The notes: generated by a model not told the origin, from the sequence alone. Shown: positions 11,291-24,355, counted from the first letter of the stretch. The stretch: 64,000 nt of DNA from Megalonaias nervosa (GCA_016617855.1 JAECUM010001826.1:1-64000), one strand, 5' to 3'. Numbers and translations: made by a program.

Positions 11291-14200
11291 GACAGTAATG
11301 TACGATGTTTAGCTCTGTTGACTCACACCTCACCAGATGAACTTTTCCATTTGCTTCTCAATAACCACGAAGCCACTGAGACTAGTAACTTTAGAACATT
11401 GTCAGACAGTGCCGCTGTGGATCAGTCATCTCATAGAGACACTGACATACAGCTACCTGTCACTTGTAACCATCTCTAGTATGGTTTTCAGGATGTTGTT
11501 AAGTGTTACCCCCTTGTCTCCAGTTTTAAGATCTCTCACATGCCAGGGGCAATGAATTTAAATAGTTTTTTTTTTAGGATCATGCTAGCAACGTCTTTAC
11601 CGCTTAGACAAAACAGTTTTTTGGGTAGGGAGCAGTTTGACTTGTGTTTGATGTGATCGTTATGTGGGGTTCAGATCGGAGTCAGCATGGCCTATCGCGG
11701 GATTCTTTAGTCCTCTAGGTTTCTGGCAGTTTTCTTCCGACTTTCTGCAAGGAGGCCTTTGAATTACCCATCTTTTTCTAGGTCCAGTTGAAGCTTCATC
11801 AGCTTTCTGGGGGCTCTTGGGGCCTATAGGGTTGGCTAGGAGTTGGTGGGGCTCTTTTGGCATTGGGGAGAAAGAAGGGATGGTAAAAGGGTTAAAGGGA
11901 GCTTTCGATCCCCTTTTGACTTTCTTTGGTAACCAGGCCTAATGCCAGGAGGCAGAGGATGGCTGTCTGGCCCTGTGGGCAAGTATTGCTTACAGCATGC
12001 CATCGTATACACACTTGGTTATCTGTCGCTCCTAAAGCAACACATTCATTAGCTCGATGATATGTATTTTAGTATATCGCTTGTATCACTATCTAATGAC
12101 GGTATAATAGGATACTCAAACTTTTTCTAAATGAAGAATCAGTCACCAGTTGTTGTTGCTTGAGGTCTGCCCTCGTAGGCGACTGCTGTTTATTCTGCTT
12201 TGCATACTATGGTGCATATCCTTTTTGTAAATGAAAATATGTCAGAGCTGTCATCACTCTCTCTAGTGTATGAGATAATATCATGTTGCTCCAGCACTGA
12301 TCTAATAGATGAAGATTGAGCTTTTACATGGCCAGGTACTGTGTTCAACTCTGAAGTTCACTAAAAACTTACTAAATCGTCTTTGTGTCTTTTTTATGCG
12401 CCTCATCTTGTGTGCCTTATGCCTCCCTCCACACTGGTTACATAGTCAATAGGTAGTGATAGTGCCTGCCCATGATTTCCAGCAAGTCGTTAGCCTGAAC
12501 ACGTCTTAGAATTGTGTACAGAGAAATATGTGCTGAAGCATTTGCACCCAACAGCAATGTATGCCCCAAGGCATCCATCTAAACATTTTTGTTCCCCGTC
12601 CGCCCATGTCTGTGGTAGTATAGCATAGAGACACATCTATAATTGCGTATTTTATAGGCACTGGCTGGATGCCTGCACCCCAAAGAGAAATCCGTTTTGG
12701 GGTTCAGCTCTGCCCCTTACTACCTGTTATCTCAAAATGTTGCAAGTGGGGTCAAACTGCTCTTTTACCACTACTGACAGCATTTGTGATGACCTTGAAA
12801 AAATTCCCTGAGGTTTGCAATATAAAGGAACTATATTCAATTACAGCCTTAGAAACCATAAACTTCCCCACCACCATTTGTACAGGTTAGATAAACACGC
12901 GAAATACAACTGATAATCAAACTATATTTGACTGACTTTTGGAAACACAGTGTTTTGATATATGTCGTATGGTATATGGACTAGAAGAACATACCACATC
13001 AAATGAAGTTGTATCTGCGTCAACTTAAAATAATTAGTTTTGTCTAACTCCTACTGAAAGTAATTAAATAATTAAGCGTTGTCTTCACTTTCACTGATAA
13101 ATCTAACAATATTAAGCTTATTAGGTGCCAAACCAACAGTTTTGAAGAACGTTTTGATCTTTCAGCAAATAAATACAGTATTGTGAACATAGTAGAGTCT
13201 GGAAACTTGTCTAGTACTCAGTTCTTTGGAAAAGTTGTCACATACATGTATATCTGATGCACAAGTGTTGTACAGAGGCTGAAATAATATCAATGTGTAT
13301 ATTTCATTGTGTGGGAACATACCAAGGAAAAGACTTAAAAAGGGCTGACAATAATTTAGGAAAGTTCACCAAATGTTTTTTTTTATTCTTTATTTTTATA
13401 TTGAAACAGTCCATGGATCCAGATTGATTCAACATTATCTACTTTCGTGTAATAACCCTCTTATTCTTATATCTGTTCTCTTTTCTTTTTTTAAATAAAA
13501 ACCAGAATCAACTGTTTGTCTCTGTCTTATCCACATTTATTAAAATCCTTGTACCAGCAAACATGTTACATTTAGTTAAACACCAAAATATTGTCATGAT
13601 ATTCTTCGCTCACACATTTATCTTTCATCTCTAGCAATACACTTATGTGAATGTGTTTTAGGGGATGAGTCTTTGAATATTTAACAGCATAGTGTACAGC
13701 TTTAAAAGAGCATTCTGTACTGTCTGCCGTAGTTCAATATGCAGTTCCACATGATATAGTTGACATCTGTTATTACATGTTGTTGTTGTTTATCTTTTGA
13801 GTTTGAAGAGGACCATGACATCACTAACTGATTTGGTTTCTTTGAGTACATCAGTGGCTGGTCAGGCCCATTTGTCGTCTGAACTGTCTGTGGCACCAAT
13901 GACAGGAGTTGCCACATGGTTTTGCTTGATCGATGGACGATCTGCTGCGCTTTTCTGCGATTTGCGCTAATCACGCGTCTGCAGTTTTCCTCTATTTAAA
14001 ATCTGCAGGTGGATAATATTGTTATTGCTACTCCTTCTAAACCGAAAGCTCTTTCATCATGTAACTTTTGTCCCTAGTATTCTTGTGGTGTTGAATTTGT
14101 TATAACTGGAAATTATACCGAATGCTACTATCCCTGAATAGATGGCCATATTGACATGGGGTTTTCATAAAAACGTTTATAAAATACCCAAGAATTTATT

Positions 14201-14543
14201 TCTCAGCTCAGATAATTATATGTCCATATTATTAATTCGTGTAAAGTTTTCATTCAAGTACAGACAGCAATAGAGCCAGATCTGCTATAAGATAGTGGGC
14301 TGGCAGTTAAGTATTAACTCTTGTTAGCATGTATTTATATGCATATAATTTAAAGCAAATATTTTACACCCTGATATGCGGGTAGGTTACACATACGCTT
14401 CCATATCAAGAATATTTAACAATCTTAAGATTTGCATGGTTAATAAAACTTTGTGATTTACCGCCAAGAGGCATGACTTTGGATGTACTAAAATGCAGCT
14501 GCTTATCACCCTTTGAACTGTCTGTTATTTATTTATTTTTCAG
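11291..14543. other. Unassigned stretch upstream of the first recognised receptor exon
   Basis: About 3.2 kb without a gene I can support. A proline/lysine-rich minus-strand open frame at 11660-11863 may belong to the neighbouring Polinton relic but matches nothing I recognise. A signal-peptide exon of the receptor is expected upstream of 14544 and must end in phase 1. I searched for a start plus hydrophobic run plus GT donor and found no convincing one. Confidence 0.4.
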
Positions 14544-14807
14544 AAATAGAAACCATTGGCTATGGCTTCATGGGAGAGACATTGGACATGATGTGCAACA
14601 TAACAAATCCATCTATACAGAAAAATGCTTCAGATATAAAATTCTCTTTGAGCGACACTGAGCTGAATAATACGTTCATCTTAGGTAAAAAGTCTAAGAA
14701 GCTCGTTTTGCAACTGAATGGTCCACAGATGAACAGAGCTCACATCTACTGCGGAGTTTACAACCCCAACTTTACCTGTATTAATTCCAGAATAATATAT
14801 GTTGAAT
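14544..14807 (+). CDS. Cytokine receptor exon: Ig-like domain D1
   Basis: An exon of a class I cytokine receptor of gp130/Domeless type. It follows a pyrimidine-rich acceptor (tttttcag) and ends at donor gtaatt. Both ends are in phase 1, the rule for exons that carry a whole extracellular Ig module. The 88 codons show the Ig cysteine pair (DMMCNIT and HIYCGVYN), an aromatic-Gly start and several N-glycosylation sites (NIT, NAS, NNT, NFT). The module would be extracellular and would contribute to ligand binding as D1 does in gp130-family receptors. The next exon supplies the cytokine-receptor motif that identifies the family. No start codon belongs to this exon. Confidence 0.72.
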
Positions 14808-15019
14808 GTAATTATTGCTCTGAACATTATTACTAGGGATTTTCTCAAAATGTTAAGGGGGCCGAAATTGATCTATAAACTAGTATAATTATGACTCATC
14901 TGAATAGGAATTATTTGCAAATCATGCAGAATTCAAGTTTGAGCAATTTATTCTTGGAAATTGTGTGCCCTGTCAGTCCGGTTATTAGTCTTTAAATCAG
15001 CTGAGGTTAAGGTAGGGTT

Positions 15020-15400
15020 CTGTGTCCATTCTGCATCATACATCAGCTGTTGCTATTACCATCTTCTCAAAAATGAAAGGACCATTTCAGCCAAACATGA
15101 CGTAGGGCATTCTGGCAAGAATTTCTTTTAAGTTTGTGTAAACGGTGACAATGCAGCATCAGCTATGGCTGCTATTACATAAAATATACGTAAAATCTTA
15201 CAAAAAAATCCATCTTAAAACTGCTGATTTGAATTTGACAAAATTTTGATAAAGAGATTTGCAGCTCTTTTTCAAATAATGCCAAACTGCCATCACAAAT
15301 GCAACTTGTATAAAAACTACAAAAGGCATTAAACGACTCCTTAAAGTCTTTTGAACAGAATTTGACCATTTTTGACAGCGTCCTATCATATCAGAAAGGA
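15020..15400. repeat. Decayed tandem repeat family (units about 115-135 bp), copy 1
   Basis: Units carry recurring pieces such as 'atggctgctattac', 'ctgctga..gaatttgac' and 'aataatgccaa'. The same pieces recur at 17690-18190, 53700-54180 and 55900-56110. Minus-strand open frames here (15175-15389) come from the repeat and are not genes. Confidence 0.5.
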
Positions 15401-16008
15401 TAGTAGTAGTAGTTGTTACGATTGATGGCGTTCTTGTTATTTTCTGAAAAATGTGATCTTATATGAAAATTGAATCTTACCCATGAGTTCCTCTTATATT
15501 TACACAGTATACTCCTTGCAAGAAAACAAAAATAGTTTTATCGATAAACCATTACTCAAATGACTTTGCCCCATAAATTTCTGCTTTCCGTTTATCCCAG
15601 TAAGAAAAGGAGCAATTTTTATCTTCCTGTTTACATGTTTTACAGACAGGTCAATAAGAATTATTGGATTATTCCCTCATTTACATTTGAAAGAATCTCC
15701 AACAAAAAACAGTTTGCAGTTGGAATGATTACATTATAAATTAAGAGGTGTTATTTTTTAATTACTATTGCTGCATTAATGTGCATCATAATGTTATTTG
15801 TCTAAACTGCAGATTAAAGCACACAAAACCTCAATCAGTGACCTATTTCTACATTCTTCATAATTGCTGCAGATGAACTTAAGATCAGATTATGTCTGTG
15901 ACATTTGGAATATATGTAACTTGGAATGTTTGAAGGTTTATTTCAGTTCAGAGGCTAAAGTATTTTCATATTAAATCATGTTATAACTTAGGGAAATAAA
16001 GAATATAG

Positions 16009-16160
16009 AATATATGTATAGTATTACGCTGTATCAATGATATACCACGAGATGTATACATTTTTCATTAAAAGTAAACGAGGCTCCCCGAATTTCCTTT
16101 TAATGAATAATTTATACGAGTGGTATATCACTGATACAGCCTACATACTATACATATATT
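16009..16160. repeat. MITE-like foldback palindrome
   Basis: Two long arms are inverted copies of each other. The left arm begins 'atatatgtatagtatta' and continues through 'ctgtatcaatgatatacca'. The right arm, read in reverse complement, gives 'atatatgtatagtatgta' and 'ctgtatcagtgatatacca'. The match extends inward to a 'cattaaaag' / 'cttttaatg' pair, leaving a short loop with 'gaggctccccg'. About 65-70 bases per arm with few mismatches. Non-coding foldback of this size is typical of a miniature inverted-repeat transposon; the superfamily is not identifiable. Confidence 0.75.
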
Positions 16161-16646
16161 TTATTTATATATCATACAAATACACATATTTGTCCTTGAA
16201 AGGGAGTTAAGATATGCTCCGGGCAAAAGTGTATTGACAGAGTAAATGAACTCCTCACATCCTTGCGAGGAGGTCCGCTACAAAATGTAGTTCTATGCCT
16301 TTTCTTGTTGTTTACAACCACGTCCGCAAATTTATAAGTTGATTGTTTTCTTTTTAAGTTTCTATTTTTATTCATATTGATTAAATTAATGTAAGACACA
16401 CTTATGATTTAGACATGAAATATTGTTTTTATGAAGAAAGAATAGCACTATGAACACATTAGCTTCTTGTACACACTGAACGCTTAGCCATTCAGTGATT
16501 CATGTACTGGCGTATGAAAATGAGCGCGGAAAAGAAACTAAGCGAAGTTTCGAACCAACAAGAGGTATTTTAAACATGTTTATATATTTACTATTGATTT
16601 AAGTGATTATTCTGTTTTAATTGACATTACTACTGACATTTAATTT

Positions 16647-16763
16647 CTGTCTGTCTGTCTGTCTCTCTGTCTCTCTCTTTTTTCTCTCTCTCTCTCTCTC
16701 TCATTTTCCTTTGGACGGTTTGATTTAACTTTTACAACAGTCATAGGTCCAGAGACATCGTCG

Positions 16764-16826
<63 letters not shown>
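16647..16826. repeat. Paired (CT)n and (GA)n microsatellites in inverted orientation
   Basis: A pyrimidine tract of TCTG/TC units at 16647-16702 is followed about 64 bases later by about 60 bases of GA at 16767-16826. The two tracts are complementary, so either strand could fold into a hairpin. Open frames across it are translation of low-complexity DNA. Confidence 0.9.
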
Positions 16827-16829
<3 letters not shown>

Positions 16830-17486
16830 GGGGGCGCCATTTGGGCATTTTCATATTTAATTAATAATAATCGATTTTTAGAACATTATAACAGGTTTAA
16901 AAAACAACAACAACAACAACAATAAAGCATTAAATACGTTACAATATGTCTTCCTCGTAACCGACAAATTTAACTTATAGTGTCGACCAGATATTGCAAC
17001 TATGTATCATTAACATTATGAACACTATAGATAAATCCCAAGGAAATTGTAAACATACCGATACGACTAACCATATTATTGTAGGTTCCTTGATGCAAGA
17101 TCAGTTTTAAGATTTTCATCCAACCCAAATTGTTTTTCTCTCTCACTCCATATTTCTTCGCATGTTGCCCTTTATGCATGATAGGGGAGAGTGGAAAGGA
17201 AAAACGGAAAAAAGAAAGGATTGCGATGAAATTGTGTACCATTTTAAATTCATTTAGAAAACGAGGACTATTCATATTTTTATCGCTATTTTCATACGTA
17301 ATTATTGATTAATGGTTGGAAATTCATCATTGAATTATAGACCTGCAGTTGAAAGAATGCTTATATATTCGTATTATTGCGCCATGGGCGGATCACAATT
17401 TGATATGCCAATAGTACTGGTATATCAATTTGCTTTATACCAACACTTTAAATGCCATGTTATCTTTAATGTATGTGGTATAAATG

Positions 17487-17487
<1 letters not shown>

Positions 17488-17540
<53 letters not shown>
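17488..17540. repeat. (CA)n(TA)n microsatellite
   Basis: About 40 bases of CA dinucleotides run directly into TA dinucleotides, a compound microsatellite in the first recognised receptor intron. Confidence 0.95.
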
Positions 17541-17689
17541 ATACATGTACTTCACTGATAATAATTTTTTTCACTTTCATTAAAACACGTGTTGATAACA
17601 TTTCTTTATTCTACAGCATGTTTACGCCAGTGCTGTCAAAAGTTTCTTGGGAGATCGTTATGCGTCCCTAAATTGTATATATCTAATGT

Positions 17690-18190
17690 GGACCTGCCAC
17701 AAAATATGGCAGCCATTACTAAATATTTGAGAAAAACCCATTAAATGATGTCTTGAAAACTGCTGAACAGAATTTGAGAAGATTTAACTGATATTATCGT
17801 GGCATGATATCCTTTCAAGTTGGTACAAATAATGCCGATTCACCATCAAATATGGCAATGTTACTAGACATAGTAAAATCTTTAAAAGTTCTTCTCAAAC
17901 ACTGATGAATAGAATATAATCAAATTTTGCATAAGCATGAAAGTCTTTCAGTTTGTACAAAAGATGCTCATCCACTGATACATGTGCTTGCCATTACCAA
18001 CAATAATAAATCTTTATGCGATCTCTTATCAAACATCACTAAACAGTCTATGAGCAATATGACAAAGTATTCTGGCATGAAGGCTTTACAAGTTTGCACA
18101 AATGATACCAATATGCTTTTACTAAAACATTTAAAAATATATAAATATCAGAAACCATTATTCAAATCAGATTTCTTTGCCAGCTACATT
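17690..18190. repeat. Decayed tandem repeat family (units about 115-135 bp), copy 2
   Basis: Successive units share 'atatggca', 'ctgctgaacagaatttga', 'tggcatgatatcctttcaag' and 'tacaaataatgcc', diverged by substitutions and small gaps. Same family as 15020-15400, 53700-54180 and 55900-56110. The open frame at 17927-18193 is a by-product. Confidence 0.6.
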
Positions 18191-18429
18191 TAGGATTTGT
18201 CTCATTTTACATCTTGTTCCCACAAAGGTGGCACCATGTTCAACTTCCAACCCTTCCATGAGAAATCCCTACAAATCCAGCTCAGACTGGGTGAATAAAA
18301 GGTACCCAAATATGGTATCGTGTATAATTTTTCATACCTTCCAATTATTGTGAATCATTCTTGGAAGCTCTAAATAGTGATCATTTTGGCATCAGTGTGT
18401 ATGTACGTACAGCTGAGCATACCCTAGAT

Positions 18430-18930
18430 AAGCATCAGTTTCAAGTTTTATACTTAGCACACAAGAAAATGTGGGCACTTGGGGACAGGAAATAATTGTA
18501 TTGATTTTGGGTTAAAGGTCCAGGTCACTGTCATGGAATTAACACAGATTGTTTCCAGAAAGTAACAGTAGTTCTACATGACATACCTGGACCATACTCT
18601 TTTGGATGGCTTAAACTTAGGACAAGGAGAAGCATGTCGAGTTTTCTATCAAAGATCAAGGTTCTGTGACTGGAAGAAAAATGGGTTTTGCACAATATAA
18701 ATAACATGCTTAACCCAAACTCAGTGAGTGAATTAAACTCAGAGTAAGTAAGAAGCTTGTTGATTTTGGTTTAAAAAGTTCAGAGTTTAGGGCCACTATG
18801 ACTGAAATAAGAAAATTCGTTTCAGTGTACAAATGTCAGTTATCTACATAGATGACAATTAAACACTAGATGGGCATATAATTACCAGATGGTATCTTGC
18901 ATTTTCTCGAGAATATCTATAATGGTTTGA
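18430..18930. repeat. Decayed interspersed repeat with 'gattttgggttaaaggtc' blocks, copy 1
   Basis: Contains recurring phrases such as 'gattttgggttaaaggtcc', 'aggtcactgtcatg', 'ctggaccatactcttttg' and 'atggcttaaacttaggac'. Closely similar phrases recur at 46060-46700. Units are roughly 130-200 bp and heavily diverged. Confidence 0.5.
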
Positions 18931-19241
18931 ACACTACACTGTTAAAAAAGAAATAAAAAAGGAAGAAATTCTTTACAACCAATAGAATATATCAGTCCCA
19001 TTGAGGACTCTTTCCCTATCACATGATTATGAAATAAGTGGCCTTGTTTAATATTGTAAAATAACGTAGTGCCTTAGTTCTTTCAAACTGGTGGAAATAT
19101 TGACTATTGCATTGTGTCTAGTACAGTGTGTTGTTTAAAATCTTGTGCACCTTTTTTTCGTGGCATATCATTGACATATTTATGTTGCATAAAACTTTTA
19201 AAACAAAATATCATTCTTGCTTGAATTAAATTTGTTTACAG

Positions 19242-19365
19242 ATGCTCCCCAGAACATTACAAATATCAGTTGTGTTAGTCATGAATGGGATGTGTTCCTG
19301 AGCTGTTCATGGAGACACCCAGTAGAATATTTGAACCAGAGCAACATCCAAGTAACATCAAGATG
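19242..19365 (+). CDS. Cytokine receptor exon: CHD module 1, first half
   Basis: This exon identifies the gene. After the acceptor tttgtttacag it reads APQNITNISC, nine residues, then CSWRHP, the C-X9-C-X-W signature of the first module of the class I cytokine-receptor homology region. N-glycosylation sites (NIT, NIS) are present. It starts in phase 1 and ends in phase 2 at donor gtaaga, the position at which vertebrate class I receptor genes split this module. Ligand-contact loops of this module are expected to bind a helical cytokine and signal through JAK/STAT. The exon is short (124 bases) and lacks a long uninterrupted frame of its own. Confidence 0.8.
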
Positions 19366-19565
19366 GTAAGATAGGTGTTCAGTATGTGAATACTGCAGCT
19401 TTCATATGTTGTCTTAAAAAGTCAACATCAGTCCTTGGTTTTACCTATCAAATTTTTAACTTCATTTAACACCACCATTTTCAATTTAGTACAGTAGCAG
19501 CTGCCTTTGACTGAAGTGAAATTGACAAATTCAGTTTACTTTTGCCACACACCTGTTGCGTATAG

Positions 19566-20358
19566 TGTTATGTATATTTAATTTGTTTTGTGTGTTGACT
19601 TTTATTCATGCTGATATGTTATGTATATCTCTACTGTGTGATCGACCTTTGTCAGTAATCAAGTTTAGGGCCTACCGACTAGAGTCATTTATTTTGTAAA
19701 AAACATAATACATAGCTAATATTTCTCAATGATTATAGATGAAATAATGAGATCATTATTAATGGAATTAAACCTGTTTACTTGTATCTGAATTTATGAC
19801 ATTAGTTTATCACTTGGAAATTCCTGATCTTGTTGACAACGTAAAAATCTCTAAAAAGAAAGTTGACATTCATCCTGGTTCGGTTATTGTGTTGCAGCTT
19901 TCTAAAATAATGTTTTTTACTTCAGAATTAATCATTCCTACCTTAACATCCGAAGCTGAATCAGTTTTACTGTTGTGTTCAGTTTTTAATTTGGGAGGAT
20001 TTCTTTCTGACTAAATCACTATTTTGGGATTATTGTGAATTCCTTCAAGAACATTTTGGATTATATCATTCTGATACATCATGACTTTTGGCACCTTAGT
20101 ACCTTTCAGGCTATTAGCATGTCAGCACATTGAACATTGGAATTTATTTGGAACACCTCTGTCATTCATTAGACACTCCATATATTTCTACTTGTGATTG
20201 AACGTTTAGGACTATCTGGGACTTAATTCACAATATTTTAAGTTCTTTTTAAATTTTCACTTAGTGTTTCAGGGAAATAAATTATTTGTTGAATTTTACA
20301 AAACTTGTTGGCTTTTGCTCTTTTCTGTTACGTAGATTAAGTCGATAGAGTTGTAACA
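19566..20358 (+). mobile_element. Solo LTR, family A, copy 1
   Basis: Starts TGTTATG and ends GTAACA. Flanks are atag (19562-19565) and acag (20359-20362), a 4-bp duplication with one mismatch. Its 3' part has 'agggaaataaattatttg' (containing a polyadenylation-type aataaa) and 'tgttggctttt', shared with 26148-27055 and 57807-58518. No internal retroviral genes adjoin it, so it is a recombination-derived solo LTR. TG..CA ends and the 4-bp duplication suggest the Ty3/Gypsy type. Lies in a receptor intron in the same orientation as the gene. Confidence 0.65.
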
Positions 20359-20362
20359 ACAG

Positions 20363-21049
20363 CGTGTTTCAGCTCTTACCAGTGATTGAAAATAATGGTC
20401 CCACGTGATCCCTGGCATGGGGTCAAAATATCAAATATTATAAACTTTCAATTACAGATCTGTGAAATTGAAGGAGTAGGCATGTATTTTGCATAATTTC
20501 CATCTTCTAGTTTATTACTATTTTCCCTTTGACAAAAGTTTCAGCTAAACAAGAGCAGTAAGGTACATTAAGCAAACTGGCATGAAGAAGGACTGATATT
20601 TTTGCTTCTCCCTTTCCCTTTCCATCATCTTAGAGCAAATTTTATTTAATCACAAGGTGTAGGAATAAAAATCTTGTGGAAGAGCTATGTCCATGCGATA
20701 GTTATTTGTTTTTGATCTTGTCTATTCCAAACAAGATTCATAGATTGTGTTAGTTAATGCACATAGTTATGTCTGAAGCGAATTTTATATGGACAATCAT
20801 GCATATATGGAGTCCTTTTCAATGTAGGGTCATTTATTTTTTCATACACGATCTCTTCTCCAAAAAGAGACAATACTTTTTGACATATTTTTTTTTTCAT
20901 ATAGGAAAAATTTCAAGAAATACAATAATTGAAAAATATTATCTTGAATTTGTGGAAATTCTTTTTGGCAGGTAGAACATCAGTTTCCACATGTCGGTAA
21001 GGCAAAAATATAACAATTGCTATTATACCACAGGATATCAACCCAGACA
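20363..21049. other. Intron sequence without recognised content
   Basis: AT-rich intron DNA between a solo LTR and a minisatellite. One 72-codon Phe-rich open frame (20757-20975) shows no family features and is probably chance. Confidence 0.5.
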
Positions 21050-21710
21050 TCGCCATATTTACTGTATGTTTACATTTGCCATGTCCATAAAAGTCAACCC
21101 AGAATAGTCAGATTTACTGGATGTTTATATTTGCCATGACAATAAAAGTCAGCCCTGATATGGTCAGATTTACTGCATGTTTACATTTGCCATGACAATA
21201 AAAGTCAGCCCAGATATGGTCAGATCTACTGCATGTTTATGTTTGCCATGGGAATATAAGTCAACCCAGACATAATCAGATTTACTGCATGTTTACATTT
21301 GCCATGACAATAGAAGTCAACCCAGACATCGTTAGATTTACTGCATGTTTACATTTGCCATGACAATAAAGGTCAACCTAGACATATTTTTACTGCATAT
21401 TTACATTTGAAATAACAATAACAGTCAACCCAGTGTTTGTCAGATTTACTGCATGTTTACCTTCGCCATGACAATAAAAGTGAACCCAGACATCGTCAGA
21501 TTTACTGCATGTGTACCTTTGCCACGACAATATAAATCAACCCAGACATCGTCTGATTTCCTGCATGTTTACATTTGCCACGAGAATATAAGTCAACCCA
21601 GACATCGTCAGATTTACTGCATGTTTACATTTGCCATGAAAATAAAAGTCAACACAGACATAGTCAGATTTACTGCATGTTTACATTTGCCATGACAATA
21701 AAAGTTTCCC
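21050..21710. repeat. 56-bp minisatellite
   Basis: About twelve head-to-tail units of about 56 bases, each with 'agatttactgcatgtttac', 'atttgccatgacaataaa' and 'gtcaacccagacat'. Unit-to-unit divergence is modest. Open frames on both strands (21453-21695, 21614-21841) are repeat translations. Confidence 0.93.
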
Positions 21711-22073
21711 CTTGCCTCTAACACTTTTACAGTCTTCAAAGCATAGATTCTCATTTTCTTGTATCTGTGCTTGCTTGGTGTGAAAATCTTGAGAGTTAAT
21801 AAATTGATTGGGTTTCTTGTTGAAACGTTGTGGATAATCAATGGGAATGGAAACTATAAGTAAGAAACCATTTGGTTATTTAATTTATTAATAAAGGAAC
21901 GGGCTGAAACTTAAGGCTAATATTTACCGGCAATATGTTTGTAGCTAAGAAAGATTATGACAATTTATGCAAGAATTAAGATAATATGATATCTGCGTAG
22001 TTGATCAAATAATGTCATTGCAACATTGATTATACTTATATTTTATTTATCATGATTGTTTTTTAAATTTTAG

Positions 22074-22249
22074 GAAAAGTAATTATATTCAGGATTATGT
22101 ACACTGTTCTGAGAGCAACTACAATTACTGCAACCTGAGTCAAGGGAGCTATTTCAGCGGCAGACTAATGACAATATCTGTTGAAGTGAAGAACACCAAG
22201 TTTAATGTTTCAACCACAAGAACATTTGAATTCGATGCAAATAAAATTG
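22074..22249 (+). CDS. Cytokine receptor exon: CHD module 1, second half
   Basis: Follows acceptor aaattttag and ends at donor gtatgt. It enters in phase 2, completing a Trp codon split with the previous exon, and leaves in phase 1. It supplies the second cysteine pair of the module (YVHCSES and NYCNLSQG) and closes the beta-sandwich with the RLMTISVEVKN strand. Four cysteines in two pairs are the normal complement of this module. N-linked sites NLS and NVS are present. With 19242-19365 it makes a module of about 100 residues, the usual size. Confidence 0.78.
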
Positions 22250-22259
22250 GTATGTACTG

Positions 22260-24351
22260 TAGATTTAATATATATGTCACAACACATTTCTAGCTGCGTT
22301 ACAAGATGCCAAGACTAATGAAATGTACATTAGATATGACACCAAGACATATAAATCGCTGATGACGGGGTACATCATTTGTCTTGTGCAAGGTCGAACT
22401 ATGCAGAAAACAAATGGTAACTCCAAGGCGGGGATTTCCTATTCTTTGCATGCCCATATTAACTATTTTTCTCACACTTTTTTGCTTTGAATAGAAAAGA
22501 AAAGAAAGACAAAACTCGTCCTATTTTGATTCCATTACATTATCAATTTTGATTAAAAAACTTTAAATCAACACAAATGATTCTAACTCTTACCATATTA
22601 TTATTTCATAAAAATGTCACAGGTAGATGAAACAAGTTAACCTGAGAAAAGACAGGCATAGTGAGGATCAGCTTTCTCTGACAAATTAAGCAAATTTTTG
22701 CATCCAATGTCCTATTAATGCAGAAGCAAATACTATTCCCCATGACCTTACATCCTTAACTCAACCAGTTATTATGTACTTTTGAGAGAGTGATGTATGT
22801 AAGGTGAAGTTGTTTGCATTTGCAATATGCACAGTGATGAGAATGTAGGTATACCTCAATACCCCTTTGATATACTGTGGCTGTCATTTCTTTTGATATC
22901 GTAATTGTGGAAGTTGTTCATGATCTAAGCACACAGTAGACCAAAATGGTTGCTCCCATGAGCTTGAAAAATTAACCTGAATGAGACAAAATACACTAAC
23001 TTTAGCAGCTATTAAGAAAGAGAAAACAAATGTTACTAAAATAGGCAATACCAGCTTCTGAAGGTGCAATGAATGAATTACAAAATATCTGAAAAGTAAA
23101 AGAGTTATCTGACCTTTTTTCTACAATTTACCTCTGAAGTCCAGTAAGTTATAATGACCAAGCGGAGCTAGCAGTTTTTGTTTATACGAGCACATCTGAA
23201 GTGAAGTATACTCCAGAACACAAATTGCACCGATCAGTCATACACTAAAATAAAAAGAATTAAAAGTTCTTTTAACAACACCAAATATATACAAGGTCTT
23301 GATCTAATAGACAGTATAGCCAGTGAGGAAAATTCTTTTTCTTTAACATTTTAACCTTATACCATATACGAAACTGTAGAGTGCCACCTAACAATCCTTA
23401 TGACCCTTCATCCTTAAATCCAGATTAGTTTGTGCTTACAGTTTCTGATGGATTGCAGTGAAAGATGCAGTCAAATCACATTGATTCCACAATTTTTGAT
23501 AGAGTTATTGCCCTTTGTGCCATGTAGTATGACACATTTGCTGGCAAAAACAATGCTGCAGGTTCTAAAGGACTGCCATGCAGTTGAGCAGACATGATAA
23601 AGTCCAGGAAATATCCATATTGGCAAATCACTTTTGTTCTGCAATTTTTGTTGGGGTTCTTGTCTTTCATTTCTTGTAGCATCATGCAGTGTATGACACA
23701 ATCTTGTTGGAGCAACAGTTTATGAGATATTACCATAAAGTTTGTAAATAGCATGATCATCACCTAAAGCTGTTAATTTAGATAAATCAGATTCCTCTTT
23801 ATCTTGTGGTTTAAAGGTGAATTTCAGTCTATATACAAGATGTATTATATGAGCTCTTTGGACTGTAAATATTTTATGCTTCCACGATGTGTTATCTATT
23901 GAAAGACAATCATTAGAACATATTTTTCACAAGGTAATCTCTGTGTGGCTGAATCTCAAGTTTCCATTTAATTACAGTACGCTGAACGTTAAATGGCATT
24001 GCAAAAGGGAATCTTTTACTGTGATCCATTATTGCCATAATGGAGGTCAGCATCTTTCATGCTTGGATAGTGAATGGATTAAGTTTTATGGCCCCAATTG
24101 GAAAATCACAGCACTATAATTTTAATAGAGGACATCCATTACATCACGTGGGACTTCCCTTTAGTCAGACCCACAGCTGACAGAACGCTGTTTAAAATAT
24201 GTACACAGTGCTATTCAATGACTCGCCCGCTACAATGCATTCATATACATGTATTCCAACGGATGGAGATAAATTTCTGAGCAAAGAATCTAATAAGAAG
24301 AATTAATTGCTTCACAAAATATGATGGTAAACATTAATAATATAGTGCTCT

Positions 24352-24355
<4 letters not shown>
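22260..24355. other. Intron sequence without recognised content
   Basis: About 2.1 kb of AT-rich intron. Several minus-strand open frames of 60-95 codons (22884-23069, 23471-23763) show no domain, signal or codon pattern I recognise. Confidence 0.5.

Noticed and set aside
12396..12450. Short ATG frame with hydrophobic residues, as a candidate signal-peptide exon of the receptor
   Set aside because: It meets a stop after about 17 codons and there is no good GT donor in phase 1 before it.
17312..17671. 119-codon open frame
   Set aside because: It runs through the CA/TA microsatellite and has no domain features.
21453..21841. Open frames on both strands with repeated Phe/Thr blocks
   Set aside because: They are translations of the 56-bp minisatellite.
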